33,572 bases of DNA from the NCBI GenBank assembly GCA_028282925.1, contig JANQGV010000221.1, positions 1 to 33,572 of the forward strand, read 5' to 3'. Within the stretch, counting starts at the first letter, position 1. Each line of letters starts with the position of its first letter. Position numbers and translations under genes: made by a program. The notes under the pieces were generated by a model. It worked only from the letters and a program-made list of their open reading frames with translations. It was not told where the DNA came from and did not search any database. This document shows, piece by piece, positions 6,805-14,365 of the stretch. This DNA is from Thermodesulfobacteriota bacterium (GTDB taxonomy: Bacteria; Desulfobacterota; WTBG01; CAIYCZ01; CAIRTM01).

Positions 6805-6828
6805 CGGGTACTCCTTTAGAACACCCGG
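6804..6828 (-). promoter_or_regulatory. Hairpin holding the ribosome site of the outer-membrane channel gene
   Basis: In the minus-strand transcript CCGGGT and ACCCGG pair perfectly, with the AAAGGAG ribosome site in the 13-base loop and the base of the stem reaching the GTG start. Such a fold could modulate translation; no known riboswitch was recognised. Confidence 0.4.
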
Positions 6829-7225
6829 AGATCAAATGCAGAGACTGCGGTCTTCAGGGATTTGTAAATGTTCACTCGTTGGTTCATTCTTTAAATACTT
6901 CACGTCCGTATATCATCAGCGTTCACGTTACACCCAGGTGCATGGTGTATATACCGGAATACAATTTCAATAATCGTGCCATACAAAATAAAGGGCATTT
7001 TTATACGGTTGCTACAATTTTCATATTCCTTACGCATGCGATAAACGGTAATAATTGAGCGAATGTGCACATCCTGTGCTGAATAATAAGCAGTTCTGCA
7101 ATAAAAGGTACTGTGCGTTGCAAACATGAAGATACAACACAAAGTAGTAGGTTGGTTTTTTCTCGGTCCCGGTTCTTCGAGACCGGAGAAAAGGTGAACG
7201 TCTACCGGCACTCCGGGAAGGCAGG
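6805..7225. other. Intergenic stretch without a convincing gene
   Basis: This 421-bp AT-rich gap separates the flavodoxin gene from the channel gene, both on the minus strand. It holds the ribosome-site hairpin at its left end and an inverted repeat at 7158-7192. A 103-codon minus-strand frame (6900-7211) has no ribosome site and no recognisable protein features. I found no clear promoter pair, though the channel gene probably has one here. Confidence 0.5.
7158..7192. repeat. Inverted repeat downstream of the flavodoxin gene
   Basis: Arms TTTTCTC-GGTC and GACC-G-GAGAAAA enclose a 12-base loop. It lies 34 bp past the flavodoxin stop, where a terminator would be expected, but the T-run precedes rather than follows the GC stem on either strand unless the A/T pairs are counted in the stem, so its role is unsure. 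Confidence 0.4.
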
Positions 7226-7765
7226 TTATAGTTTCAGCACCCCTTTTACCATTTCGGAGATATGCCGTAGATCCGTCTCATCAGGCCGCCCGCTGATGTC
7301 GCCCAGTTTTCCCCTGAGAGAAAAATCCCTGAAGGCGCCGTGGAACTCGCCCACAAAGTACCACTCGCCGATGATCTCAAAACCCAAGTGGTCAAAGAAC
7401 TGCCCCATGTATTTGACTGCGGGTACTGCTTCGTTTGCCCCTGTGTGTGTGCCGCCATAGGTGCAGTACGTTACGGCACGATTGTTTCTTCTGCGTTGTG
7501 CCGGCTGTTGGATCAATCCTTTTTCCCGGTAGTTTTTGGTCATGGCACTGAAAGCCGACATGACCGGTTTGCCGGGCAGCCACTCATACACGCCCGATCC
7601 ACTGAAAATAAGATCGTACGCACGAACATCAAATTGAACATCCGTTGACTTTTTTAGCTGAACAGTTTCAACAGTGTGGCCTTCCGCAACCGACGTGGCG
7701 GCAATTCTTTCGGCAACTTTTTTTGTATTGCCGGTTGCTGAATAATACAGATTTAATATATGCAT
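7226..7765 (-). CDS. Flavodoxin-like protein
   Basis: A 179-residue protein starting at ATG 7765 behind AAAGGAG; an upstream in-frame ATG at 7792 lacks a better site. Residues 1-15 (MHILNLYYSATGNTK) form the first strand and the phosphate-binding loop of flavodoxin (S-A-T-G-N-T), which holds FMN. DLIFSGSGVYEWLPGKP and YCTYGGTHTGANEA supply the second and third FMN loops. The length is that of a long-chain flavodoxin or an FMN-dependent quinone or multimeric flavodoxin. It would act as a cytoplasmic one- or two-electron carrier; its partner is unknown. It follows the XRE-cupin regulator by 45 bp and may be cotranscribed with it. Confidence 0.85.
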   Translation of the reverse strand: MHILNLYYSATGNTKKVAERIAATSVAEGHTVETVQLKKSTDVQFDVRAYDLIFSGSGVYEWLPGKPVMSAFSAMTKNYREKGLIQQPAQRRRNNRAVTYCTYGGTHTGANEAVPAVKYMGQFFDHLGFEIIGEWYFVGEFHGAFRDFSLRGKLGDISGRPDETDLRHISEMVKGVLKL

Positions 7766-7810
7766 AGCTTCTCCTTTCTTTACCTGTTTCATTGATACCT
7801 CACCCCTCGT

Positions 7811-8308
7811 TTAAACCACGTTATGATGAACGATCAAAAACGCTGTTTCTTCGCGGACTTTTATCCGGTGTTCGTGCAGGGCATTGAAGCGCACGGCCGT
7901 ACCGGCTTCAAGCATCATATCCTGGTCGCCCACCGACACCTGCAGGCAACCCGACATAACAAAACAGATTTCTGTCGTGTCTTCATGCAGATTGTATTCA
8001 GATTCGATTAGGACGCCTTTCCGGGCCGTGAGATAATATATCTCCAGATTATCGAAAACGATTCGTTTGCCTCCGTAACCCGGCCGCGTAAAATCCTCGA
8101 CCCTCGCCTTTTCCAGCCGAACTCCTTCAGACAATCGCAGCAATTCGCTCGAAGTCAGTTGAAAAACACGTGCAAGCGCCTCTATGGTTTGAACCGTAGG
8201 GTTGTCGAATCCGGTTTCCATTTTAACGATGGTGGCCCGGGTCACATTGGCCTTTTCGGCCAACTCTTCGGCGGTAAGGCCCCGTTTCTGGCGTAGCGTT
8301 TTAAGCAC
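7811..8308 (-). CDS. XRE-family regulator with C-terminal cupin sensor domain
   Basis: A 165-residue protein if the GTG at 8308 is used. The helix-turn-helix fills residues 1-60 (LRQKRGLTAEELAEKANVTRATIVKME), and residues 95-165 form a cupin barrel (YNLHEDTTEICFVMSGCLQVSVGD, then AVRFNALHEHRIKV). This two-domain layout is common in regulators that sense small ligands. No ribosome site precedes the GTG. An ATT codon at 8329, in frame and seven codons upstream, sits six bases after a perfect AAAGGAG and 27 bases below a strong promoter, so translation may begin there and add IKIFDFS. The gene is divergent from the methyltransferase at 8531 and probably regulates that intergenic region. Confidence 0.85.
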   Translation of the reverse strand: MLKTLRQKRGLTAEELAEKANVTRATIVKMETGFDNPTVQTIEALARVFQLTSSELLRLSEGVRLEKARVEDFTRPGYGGKRIVFDNLEIYYLTARKGVLIESEYNLHEDTTEICFVMSGCLQVSVGDQDMMLEAGTAVRFNALHEHRIKVREETAFLIVHHNVV

Positions 8309-8362
8309 TGAGAAATCAAATATTTTAATGATCTACTCCTTTTTGTCGATTATTCCTGCCAT

Positions 8363-8391
8363 ATTGTAAATTATAATATTCATTTTGTCAA
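8363..8391 (-). promoter_or_regulatory. Promoter of the XRE-cupin gene
   Basis: On the minus strand TTGACA (8386-8391) is followed after exactly 17 bases by TACAAT (8363-8368). The predicted transcript starts near 8356, about 20 bases before the AAAGGAG at 8335-8341. Confidence 0.65.
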
Positions 8392-8468
8392 CTTTAGAAC
8401 TCACACAGTGGTTTTAAAAAATATTCGTCATTTCCAACACACCTGTTTTTGTAGTCGCCCGTTAGTCA

Positions 8469-8497
8469 TTGACAAAAAAAGAGCCCTGCCCTATCGT
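8469..8497 (+). promoter_or_regulatory. Promoter of the methyltransferase gene
   Basis: TTGACA (8469-8474) is followed after 17 bases by TATCGT (8492-8497), a weaker -10 box. It lies 34 bp before the ATG at 8531, which has AAAGGAG at 8513-8519. Confidence 0.55.
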
Positions 8498-8530
8498 GAG
8501 TAATGAGATTGAAAGGAGTACGCATACGCT

Positions 8531-9370
8531 ATGTTTAAAGAACTGCAAAAAATCAACGCCCGCCCGAAACCCTTTGAGTTTTACACGGCGGAAGACCTCT
8601 GGACCGACGAACATACATCGGAACAGATGCTGAAGTACCACCTGAATGAGGATGTTGATCTGTCGTCGCGCAGGGCCGAATTCATTGACCGCTCGGTTGA
8701 GTGGATCGCCTCCCGCTTCACGGTCGGCCCGGAGACAAAAATAGCCGACTTCGGGTGCGGCCCCGGCCTCTACACCACCCGGCTGGCGCGCAGGCAGGCC
8801 CAGGTAACCGGTGTAGACTTTTCACAGCGGTCGATCCGCTACGCCCGGGATACGGCCCTCAGTGAAGGGCTTACCATCAACTACGTGCATCAAAACTATT
8901 TGGACTATACAGCCGATGAACGCTTTGATCTTGTTATGATGATCTTCTGCGACTTCTGCGCTCTGAACCCGGAACAGCGCACCACCCTGCTCAAACTGTT
9001 TTTTGAAGTGCTGAAACCGGGCGGCTCTGTGCTGCTTGATGTTCATTTGCTCAATGCCTTTGACCGGCGCGAAGAGGCAGCCCTGTACGAAAAAAACCAG
9101 CTTGACGGGTTCTGGTCGGCCGGGGACTATTACGGTTTTCTCAATACCTTTAAATATGAAACGGAGAAAGTGGTGCTGGATAAATACACAATTATTGAAG
9201 CCGGCAGAACCCGGACCGTGTATAACTGGCTGCAGTATTTCAGTCCCGAATCTTTACAAAAGGAATTAACGGATTGCGGTTTTGTGGTGGACGGCATGTA
9301 CGGCGATGTTGCAGGCAGTCCCTTTGATCCCCTGGCCGATGAATGTGCCGTGGTGGCCTCAAAACCATAG
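8531..9370 (+). CDS. SAM-dependent class I methyltransferase
   Basis: A 279-residue protein with AAAGGAG 11 bases before the ATG. The Rossmann-type methyltransferase core begins near residue 72 with KIADFGCGPGLYTTRLAR (motif I, the SAM loop), followed by VTGVDFSQRSIRYAR with the acidic residue that binds the ribose, then ERFDLVMMIFCDFCAL (motif II) and LKPGGSVLLDVHL (motif III). The C-terminal third (DGFWSAGDYYGFL and onward) is a substrate cap as in the ubiE/Methyltransf_25-type small-molecule enzymes. The substrate is unknown. It is divergent from the XRE-cupin regulator, its likely controller, and is followed 34 bp later by a lipoprotein gene. Confidence 0.88.
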   Translation: MFKELQKINARPKPFEFYTAEDLWTDEHTSEQMLKYHLNEDVDLSSRRAEFIDRSVEWIASRFTVGPETKIADFGCGPGLYTTRLARRQAQVTGVDFSQRSIRYARDTALSEGLTINYVHQNYLDYTADERFDLVMMIFCDFCALNPEQRTTLLKLFFEVLKPGGSVLLDVHLLNAFDRREEAALYEKNQLDGFWSAGDYYGFLNTFKYETEKVVLDKYTIIEAGRTRTVYNWLQYFSPESLQKELTDCGFVVDGMYGDVAGSPFDPLADECAVVASKP

Positions 9371-9404
9371 AAGGAACTGAAGACCAAAGAAAGCGGAACG
9401 CCTT

Positions 9405-10310
9405 ATGACCCTTCGTACGGATAGCAAGTCGGTTCAGGCGGGCGCGCTGCTGCTACTGGCAGCGCTTCTCCTGTGCTCATGCGCGCAGGACCCCGGCGGC
9501 GACACCATTGACGGAAGGTTGAGCGCGGTGGTGGCGTTTGTGTTTTCGTCAGGAGAGATGCAGCAATGGCTGCAGGAGCCGGGACTGGCCTACGTGCAGG
9601 CAAAGTTCAAAATTCCCGAAGACCTTGCCGACGATGTCATGTTCGGGGTTGATCATGAGTTCATTGAGGGGGTCGAGAACCCTATTCATTTTGAAGGCGC
9701 CGACTGGATGGCCCTTGCCGGCGTAACCCGCAACGGCGTGTTATGGCTGCCGGTAGGCACGCAGGAGGCATTGCAGGGAAAACCCTCCGATGCCGGGGTG
9801 TGGGAATACGTAGACCTGGGTGTTTCGATACGTCCGGACGTGTGGTATACCATGCGCCTTGAAGCCGATTTCGGTTCACTTCGCTTTCACCGCTTCAGCC
9901 TGACCGGACCCGGCGTCGACGTGGGCATTGAGCTGGACGAGCATTATGTGGATTACCCCAACTATATCAATTACGACAAACCAAGCCTTACCTTTTATGT
10001 CTATGCGCTTCGGTCATCGGAATGGGCCGCCGGCAACACCGGAAGCACCACTGTTGTATTCGACGATGTTGAAGGCGGCATTCAAACCAGTGCCGGGTGG
10101 CAGACGGTTTTCAGCAATGGCTTTGAGAGCCAGACCGAATACGGCAATGTGCCCTGGCAGCTTCCGGTTTCTCCCCTCTCAGGGGTAACGGAATTTTTGT
10201 GGTATCTGGAAAATGAAGATGCCCTGGTGCAAACAGTGACCGACGAGTATTACAGAGGTACCGCCGCCCTCTCCTGCAATGCAACCCTGCAGAAGCAGCA
10301 GGAACCTTAA
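9405..10310 (+). CDS. Predicted lipoprotein of unknown function
   Basis: A 301-residue protein I do not recognise. The N-terminus is a lipoprotein signal: basic residues, LLLLAALLLCSC with the lipobox Cys at about residue 25, then a polar DPGGD. The mature part is acidic and rich in strands and aromatic residues; WYTMRLEADFG and a repeated V-F-D-D-V / FSNGFES pattern resemble concanavalin-like sandwich domains, which often bind sugars, but this is only a structural guess. No Asp at position +2 would hold it in the inner membrane strictly (the residue after Cys is Ala), so outer-membrane anchoring is plausible. It follows the methyltransferase by 34 bp with only a weak ribosome site. It is followed by a palindromic repeat. 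Confidence 0.65.
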   Translation: MTLRTDSKSVQAGALLLLAALLLCSCAQDPGGDTIDGRLSAVVAFVFSSGEMQQWLQEPGLAYVQAKFKIPEDLADDVMFGVDHEFIEGVENPIHFEGADWMALAGVTRNGVLWLPVGTQEALQGKPSDAGVWEYVDLGVSIRPDVWYTMRLEADFGSLRFHRFSLTGPGVDVGIELDEHYVDYPNYINYDKPSLTFYVYALRSSEWAAGNTGSTTVVFDDVEGGIQTSAGWQTVFSNGFESQTEYGNVPWQLPVSPLSGVTEFLWYLENEDALVQTVTDEYYRGTAALSCNATLQKQQEP

Positions 10311-10364
10311 AGACTATCATCAAACATAAACGCCTCAACGATGAGCGTTTCGATCAATAAGAAA

Positions 10365-10496
10365 GGCAATTGGAAAATGTTCGGATACAAGGCGTGCGAA
10401 TCCGAAGGCATGAGACGTACGTGGTTGTGCGCTTCAGTGACGAAGGATGAGTGCAACCCCTATATAATCGGGATAGATGGACGTTTTCCAGTTGCC
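10365..10496. repeat. Palindromic intergenic repeat, copy A
   Basis: A 132-bp imperfect palindrome between convergent genes. It starts GGCAATTGGAAAATGTTCGG and ends with the near-complement GACGTTTTCCAGTTGCC. Inside are the family marks ACAAGGCGTGCGAATCCGAA, GGCATGAGACGTAC, AGTGACGAAGGATGAG and ATAGATGGACGTTTTCC. Copies at 14219-14345, 16895-17199, 17203-17326 and 32715-32839 share these segments. It could fold as a long hairpin in either transcript and might end transcription of both genes. Confidence 0.85.
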
Positions 10497-10504
10497 TCCC
10501 ACTG

Positions 10505-11878
10505 TTACGGTGTTTCAACAGCAAGAATATTTTTGTACGCCTTTATCGCCTTCAAAACTTCCGGCGTCTCGTTGATGCCTTCCAGAATCAGCTTACACGA
10601 CTGGGTTGCTCCGCTGATGGCATCAATATCTTTCCTGAACCTGACCGGCTGTTTCCGTGAAGCCTGTTTGATCACGCGCTGGAGATAGTCCTGTGCTTCA
10701 ATGGGCATGCCGTACAGATCGATTGACTCTATCAGGACGATGTTTTTGACTGTACCTTTCATATCGAATGAATAGACATAATGCACGTTGGTGCACACAT
10801 CGCACAGCACATCTTTAAAAACCCGGCGCGCCAGAATTTTCTTCTTATCCTGCGTGGTGCCGATGTACACCTCATTGTCAACGCTGAGGGTTACTTTGTC
10901 GATGCGCTCGGCTTCGGGTATAAGCCTGCGCAGGTATGTTCTGACAATCTCCTCGGGCAACTCCTCCTTGAAGTAGCTTTTTACTTTTACAAGGATGGAC
11001 TCCAGGTTGGTAAGAGAAATACGCTCGATGATAAACCGTATCTTGCCCTTTTTATTAATAATAAAGGTACGCGACAACGTTTTCACCCCGTACTTCTCGG
11101 CTACGGAACCGTCTTTATCAACGAGGATGGGAAAATCCACATAGTATTTCTTCTTGAAAGCGTTTACGGCCCTGGCCGAATCATTAACGGCGATCCGCAC
11201 CATTTCAAGGTCCTCACGCTTATAGCGCCGGTACACGGTTTTCATGATTTCGACAACCTGGCGGGTTGTCTCGTCCTGAACCGACATAAAGGTCAGCATA
11301 ATGGTTTTTTTGCCGATGCTGTCCTGCAACGAAAACGTTTTCCCTTCCGATGTTTTCAGGGTGAAGTCCGGGGGCTTGTTCCAGAGATCGGAGCCAACCA
11401 CCTCTTTTTCATCAACAATCTCCTGCATGATGGCTGCGAACCGCTTCTCGCCGGGCAGCTTTCCACGGTAACGGATGGTCCCGGAACGGTCGATGATGTC
11501 GATGAGCGGAATGGTGGAAACAAAATATTTCCGAAACACCTCCTTCTTCGGGTCGGGAACAAGGGTGAATTCGGCTTTGAAACTCTTTTTAAAATCACGG
11601 GTCTCCTGATTGTCATTTGCCGTTGCGATACCCAGAACTACCACATCGGGGTACTGCTTCTGCAGCATGTTTATCTGGGGCACTTCTTCCCGGCAACTGT
11701 GACAGTAGGTATTGAAATGAAACAGCAATACAATCTTGCCCGCATAGTCCGACAGGGAGTGCACCTTGCCGTCAAGGTCTTTTAACGTGAAATCCGGCGC
11801 ACCCACCCCCAGCATATCCGCACCCGCGGACCCGGTCATGAGCACACTAAAAAGCAGCATAACACACAGTTTTTTCAT
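10505..11878 (-). CDS. Periplasmic double-thioredoxin (TlpA/AhpC-like) protein with C-terminal FMN-binding domain
   Basis: A 457-residue exported protein. Residues 1-20 are a signal peptide. Residues 24-155 form a TlpA/AhpC-TSA thioredoxin fold (GAPDFTLKDLDGKVHSLSDY) with the redox pair in YCHSC. Residues 168-305 form a second such fold (PPDFTLKTSEGKTFSLQDS) in which the active site reads SVQDETT and has no cysteine. Residues 340-445 resemble the FMN-binding domain of NqrC and RnfG: a CDVC pair, then DAISGATQSCK, the S-G-A-T motif whose Thr carries a covalently bound FMN in those proteins. The combination suggests electron flow between a flavin and a disulfide on the outside of the inner membrane. 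Start at ATG 11878. The leader has a terminator-like hairpin about 110 bp upstream. Confidence 0.8.
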   Translation of the reverse strand: MKKLCVMLLFSVLMTGSAGADMLGVGAPDFTLKDLDGKVHSLSDYAGKIVLLFHFNTYCHSCREEVPQINMLQKQYPDVVVLGIATANDNQETRDFKKSFKAEFTLVPDPKKEVFRKYFVSTIPLIDIIDRSGTIRYRGKLPGEKRFAAIMQEIVDEKEVVGSDLWNKPPDFTLKTSEGKTFSLQDSIGKKTIMLTFMSVQDETTRQVVEIMKTVYRRYKREDLEMVRIAVNDSARAVNAFKKKYYVDFPILVDKDGSVAEKYGVKTLSRTFIINKKGKIRFIIERISLTNLESILVKVKSYFKEELPEEIVRTYLRRLIPEAERIDKVTLSVDNEVYIGTTQDKKKILARRVFKDVLCDVCTNVHYVYSFDMKGTVKNIVLIESIDLYGMPIEAQDYLQRVIKQASRKQPVRFRKDIDAISGATQSCKLILEGINETPEVLKAIKAYKNILAVETP

Positions 11879-11931
11879 TAAAATTCTCCGTTTTTAGCAG
11901 TCATACTCAACAGGTGCATGCTGTTTTACCA

Positions 11932-11960
11932 GATATTGCCCCGAAGGGGTATCTTTTTTT
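11932..11960 (+). terminator. Possible plus-strand terminator in the leader of the thioredoxin-FMN gene
   Basis: AGATA-TTG-CCC pairs with GGG-TATCT around a short loop, with a three-base bulge, and is followed by a run of Ts. It reads on the plus strand, opposite to the gene at 10505-11878, so it could stop antisense transcription. Confidence 0.4.
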
Positions 11961-11986
11961 ATGGGGAATACTTACCGAATTTCTTC

Positions 11987-12019
11987 AAAAAAAGGGGGTT
12001 TATGAGTAGTACCCCCCTT
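11987..12019 (-). terminator. Intrinsic terminator or attenuator ahead of the thioredoxin-FMN gene
   Basis: On the minus strand AAGGGGG pairs with CCCCCTT, with one extra G and a loop of about 13 bases, and is followed by eight Ts in total. There is no minus-strand gene upstream of it, only a short leader (a TATAAT box lies at 12067-12072), so it may act as an attenuator for the gene at 10505-11878. Confidence 0.5.
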
Positions 12020-12085
12020 GCGCCGCACGGCATTGCTGTGATATGACCAAAACCAATATACACCTGTATTATAAGGAGTGGAGAC

Positions 12086-12448
12086 ATGCCACGATTGATT
12101 ACACGCCCTGCCCGCATCAAGGCGGCCGGAAACAAACCCAAAGTAATAGAAGAATTTATCGGGCGCATTAATTCTGAATCTTCCGATGTCAGTATTGCCC
12201 GCATGGTAAGCCCGGCAGGATGGGTTGAACCCGGGCAGACACCTGAATTTGACGAATACAGCATTGTGTTAACGGGCACGCTTCTGGTTGAAAGCAAAAC
12301 CGGAACCATCCCGGTCCAGGCCGGCCAGGCAATCATGGTGCAGCACGGCGAGTGGGTACGCTACAGCACTCCCGCCGACGATGGGGCCGAATATCTTGCG
12401 GTATGCCTTCCGGCATTTTCGCCCGAAACAGTGCATCGGGACCCATGA
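12086..12448 (+). CDS. Small cupin-domain protein
   Basis: A 120-residue single-domain protein with AAGGAG before the ATG. The cupin barrel is visible as EFDEYSIVLTGTLLVESKTG (first motif, with E in place of one of the usual His) and IPVQAGQAIMVQHGEWVRYS (second motif, H present). Related short cupins include EutQ-like and DUF861-type proteins that bind a metal and a small metabolite; the function is not clear. It stands alone on the plus strand, divergent from the thioredoxin-FMN gene, and has 239 bp of non-coding DNA after it. Confidence 0.75.
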   Translation: MPRLITRPARIKAAGNKPKVIEEFIGRINSESSDVSIARMVSPAGWVEPGQTPEFDEYSIVLTGTLLVESKTGTIPVQAGQAIMVQHGEWVRYSTPADDGAEYLAVCLPAFSPETVHRDP

Positions 12449-12633
12449 AAAAACTTCTGCCTGACTCGTTATCTACCGTCCACTCATTGAACCCTTTCAT
12501 ACGTGCGGTAAGCATGCACTTTTTTCTGTTGCATGCCCCCTGTATACATTTTCAGCCAGGGTACCCCCACGTAAGCACGTTCTGAACACCCTTTACAATG
12601 CCAACATGCCCGAAGAACACACAATGTACTCCA

Positions 12634-12662
12634 TTGACATTAAGTTACGTTTTGTGTATAAA
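12634..12662 (+). promoter_or_regulatory. Promoter of the TetR-SDR pair
   Basis: A perfect TTGACA (12634-12639) is followed after 17 bases by TATAAA (12657-12662). It is the strongest promoter match in the window. The TetR operator overlaps its spacer and -10 box. Confidence 0.7.
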
Positions 12663-12678
12663 TATACAAATATCGTAA
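12645..12678. promoter_or_regulatory. Probable TetR operator
   Basis: A 34-bp imperfect palindrome: TTACG and CGTAA outer arms, TGTATA and TATACA inner arms, with three mismatched pairs between. It overlaps the -10 box and transcription start of the TetR gene, the usual layout for autorepression. Confidence 0.6.
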
Positions 12679-12687
12679 GTAAAAGCC

Positions 12688-13287
12688 ATGAACACTGAAA
12701 TCAACTATGAATCGATGACGAAAAAGCAACAGCATTTGATTGATTCTGCACTGGAGCTGTTCCCGGCGCACGGCGTGAAACGTGTAACCATAGAGGAAAT
12801 CTGCAAAAATGCCAATGTCAGCAAAATGACGTATTACAAATACTTCGACAACAAATATGACATAGCCAAAACGGTTCTGGACGTGCTGTTTACAGAAGGC
12901 ATACGCCAGTATCACCGGATGATTGAACAGGATCTCCCCTTTGCCCGAAAACTGGAAATGATCATGACCCTTACAACCACCCAGGTCCATGCGGTTGGTG
13001 AAACGTTCATGAACGAGCTTCTGGACCCGGAATCGCCCCTGCATGAGTATTTCATGAAACGCCAGAAGGAGACCAGGGAGTTGTCCGTGGATTTTTTCAA
13101 AAAAGCACAGGAGCAGGGGGATATCAGCGCAAGTGTTGAATTGCAGGTGCTGCTCTTTATGCTCGACCGCAATATCGAGCTGGTTAATCATCCTGACTTT
13201 ATCGCAATCATGCCCAACATCGAAGACCGGGCCGGGGAACTGGCAACACTCTTTTTCCACGGGTTCGCCCGCACCGCAACCAAGTAA
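12688..13287 (+). CDS. TetR family transcriptional regulator
   Basis: A 199-residue regulator. Residues 10-60 are the TetR DNA-binding domain: LIDSALELFPAHGVKRVTIEEICKN is helix 1 to helix 2 and VSKMTYYKYFDNKYDIAK is the recognition helix and helix 4. The rest is helical and forms the ligand and dimer domain, which is not conserved enough to name a ligand. An AAA-rich leader with only a weak ribosome site precedes the ATG. It shares a transcript with the SDR that starts 26 bp after its stop, so that enzyme is probably its target. The operator-promoter overlap upstream supports autorepression. Confidence 0.88.
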   Translation: MNTEINYESMTKKQQHLIDSALELFPAHGVKRVTIEEICKNANVSKMTYYKYFDNKYDIAKTVLDVLFTEGIRQYHRMIEQDLPFARKLEMIMTLTTTQVHAVGETFMNELLDPESPLHEYFMKRQKETRELSVDFFKKAQEQGDISASVELQVLLFMLDRNIELVNHPDFIAIMPNIEDRAGELATLFFHGFARTATK

Positions 13288-13313
13288 CGTTGACCGCTAC
13301 GAAAGGGCCGCGC

Positions 13314-14180
13314 ATGGACATGCAGGGTCGCACAGTTTTGATCACCGGCGCCAATGGTGCCATCGGCCGGGAGATTACCCGCGGCCTGGCGCATATGGGT
13401 GCATCGGTCATTATGGCCTGCCGTAACACTGCCGCCGCCGAAGAGGTTCGCGCCGCACTTGTAGGGGAAAAGAACGGCCTCGCAATACAGGTCATGGAGC
13501 TGGACCTGGCCTCGCTCGCATCAATTCGTTCTTTTGCAGATACTGTTTCGCAAAAGCTTCCGGCCGTTGATGTCCTGATCAACAATGCCGGTATCTTCTG
13601 CATGAAACGGCAGGAAACCACCGACGGCTTTGAACAAACCGTCGGCGTCAATTACCTGGGCTCGTTTCTGCTGACACGGCTGCTGCTGCCGCTCCTGCAG
13701 GCGGCTCCGGCGGGCCGCATCATCAATGTCTCATCAAATGCCTATAAACAGGGGATGATCGACCCGGTTGATTTCCCGGTCCAAAAGCAATACCGGCACA
13801 TCAAGGCCTATGCCGCTTCAAAACTGGCCCTTATCCTGTTCAGCCGGGAGCTGGCGGAACGCCTGCGCGCCACCCCCGTCACGGTCAATGCCGTACACCC
13901 CGGCACCGTTGCAACAAATATCTGGAACCTGTGGCCCGGCACCTGGTATCAGTCGGTTCTGTCCTGCATTACAAACCGGTTCTTCAGCACCCCCGCGGAA
14001 GGAGCCCGGCCCGTCATCCACCTTGCAGCATCGGACGAGGTAAAAGGCATCTCAGGAATCTATTTCGACAAAACAACACCGGCGGACATCCCGCAACGGC
14101 ACACAGACAGGCAGCTTCAACATGAGTTGTGGCGCCTCAGCGAAGAGCTGACCGGCATTGCAACGGACATTCCGGTTTAA
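13314..14180 (+). CDS. Short-chain dehydrogenase, retinol dehydrogenase/WWOX-like
   Basis: A 288-residue NAD(P)-dependent oxidoreductase. The ATG at 13314 is preferred because AAAGG lies seven bases upstream; a TTG at 13290 is the only earlier option. The cofactor loop is TGANGAIGRE, with MACRN (R and N) favouring NADP; then INNAGIF, the catalytic Ser in IINVSSNA and Tyr-Lys in YAASK. The overall pattern (DLASLASIRSF, VNYLGSFLLTRLLLP, VHPGTVATN) fits the retinol dehydrogenase branch, which acts on lipophilic alcohols, ketones or protochlorophyllide-like substrates; POR, the light-dependent protochlorophyllide reductase, also belongs to this branch. The true substrate is unknown. It is downstream of the TetR gene and is followed by repeat copy B. 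Confidence 0.87.
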   Translation: MDMQGRTVLITGANGAIGREITRGLAHMGASVIMACRNTAAAEEVRAALVGEKNGLAIQVMELDLASLASIRSFADTVSQKLPAVDVLINNAGIFCMKRQETTDGFEQTVGVNYLGSFLLTRLLLPLLQAAPAGRIINVSSNAYKQGMIDPVDFPVQKQYRHIKAYAASKLALILFSRELAERLRATPVTVNAVHPGTVATNIWNLWPGTWYQSVLSCITNRFFSTPAEGARPVIHLAASDEVKGISGIYFDKTTPADIPQRHTDRQLQHELWRLSEELTGIATDIPV

Positions 14181-14218
14181 TAAGGAGAACAGGAAGCGGG
14201 CGGTTTCCAATACACCAG

Positions 14219-14345
14219 CGAGGCTGCAGAAAAATGTCCCGGCGCATGGCATGCGCTGTTGTGAGGAGAGAGGCGTACTTGGTTGTATGTCACAGCGACA
14301 AACAATGCGCATAACGCGGAAGGTGGATGTTTTCCGTCAGCCTTC
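14219..14345. repeat. Palindromic intergenic repeat, copy B (diverged)
   Basis: A diverged copy: it starts CGAGGCTGCAGAAAAATGTC and ends GGATGTTTTCCGTCAGCC. The centre GAGGCGTACTTGGTTGTATG and CACAGCGACAAACAATGCGC match the other copies with scattered changes. It lies between the SDR and TPR genes on the plus strand. Confidence 0.75.
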
Positions 14346-14365
14346 CAGAAAATGTGTTGTTCCAG

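Noticed and set aside
7158-7192. Hairpin considered as the flavodoxin terminator
   Set aside because: On the minus strand the stem is followed by As, not Ts, so it does not fit a simple intrinsic terminator; kept only as an inverted repeat.
6900-7211. Minus-strand frame of 103 codons in the gap beside the channel gene
   Set aside because: No ribosome site, no hydrophobic or domain pattern and AT-rich composition unlike the coding regions.
10781-11785. Plus-strand open frame of 334 codons
   Set aside because: It lies fully antisense to the thioredoxin-FMN gene, whose protein has clear domains, and its own translation shows no family features.
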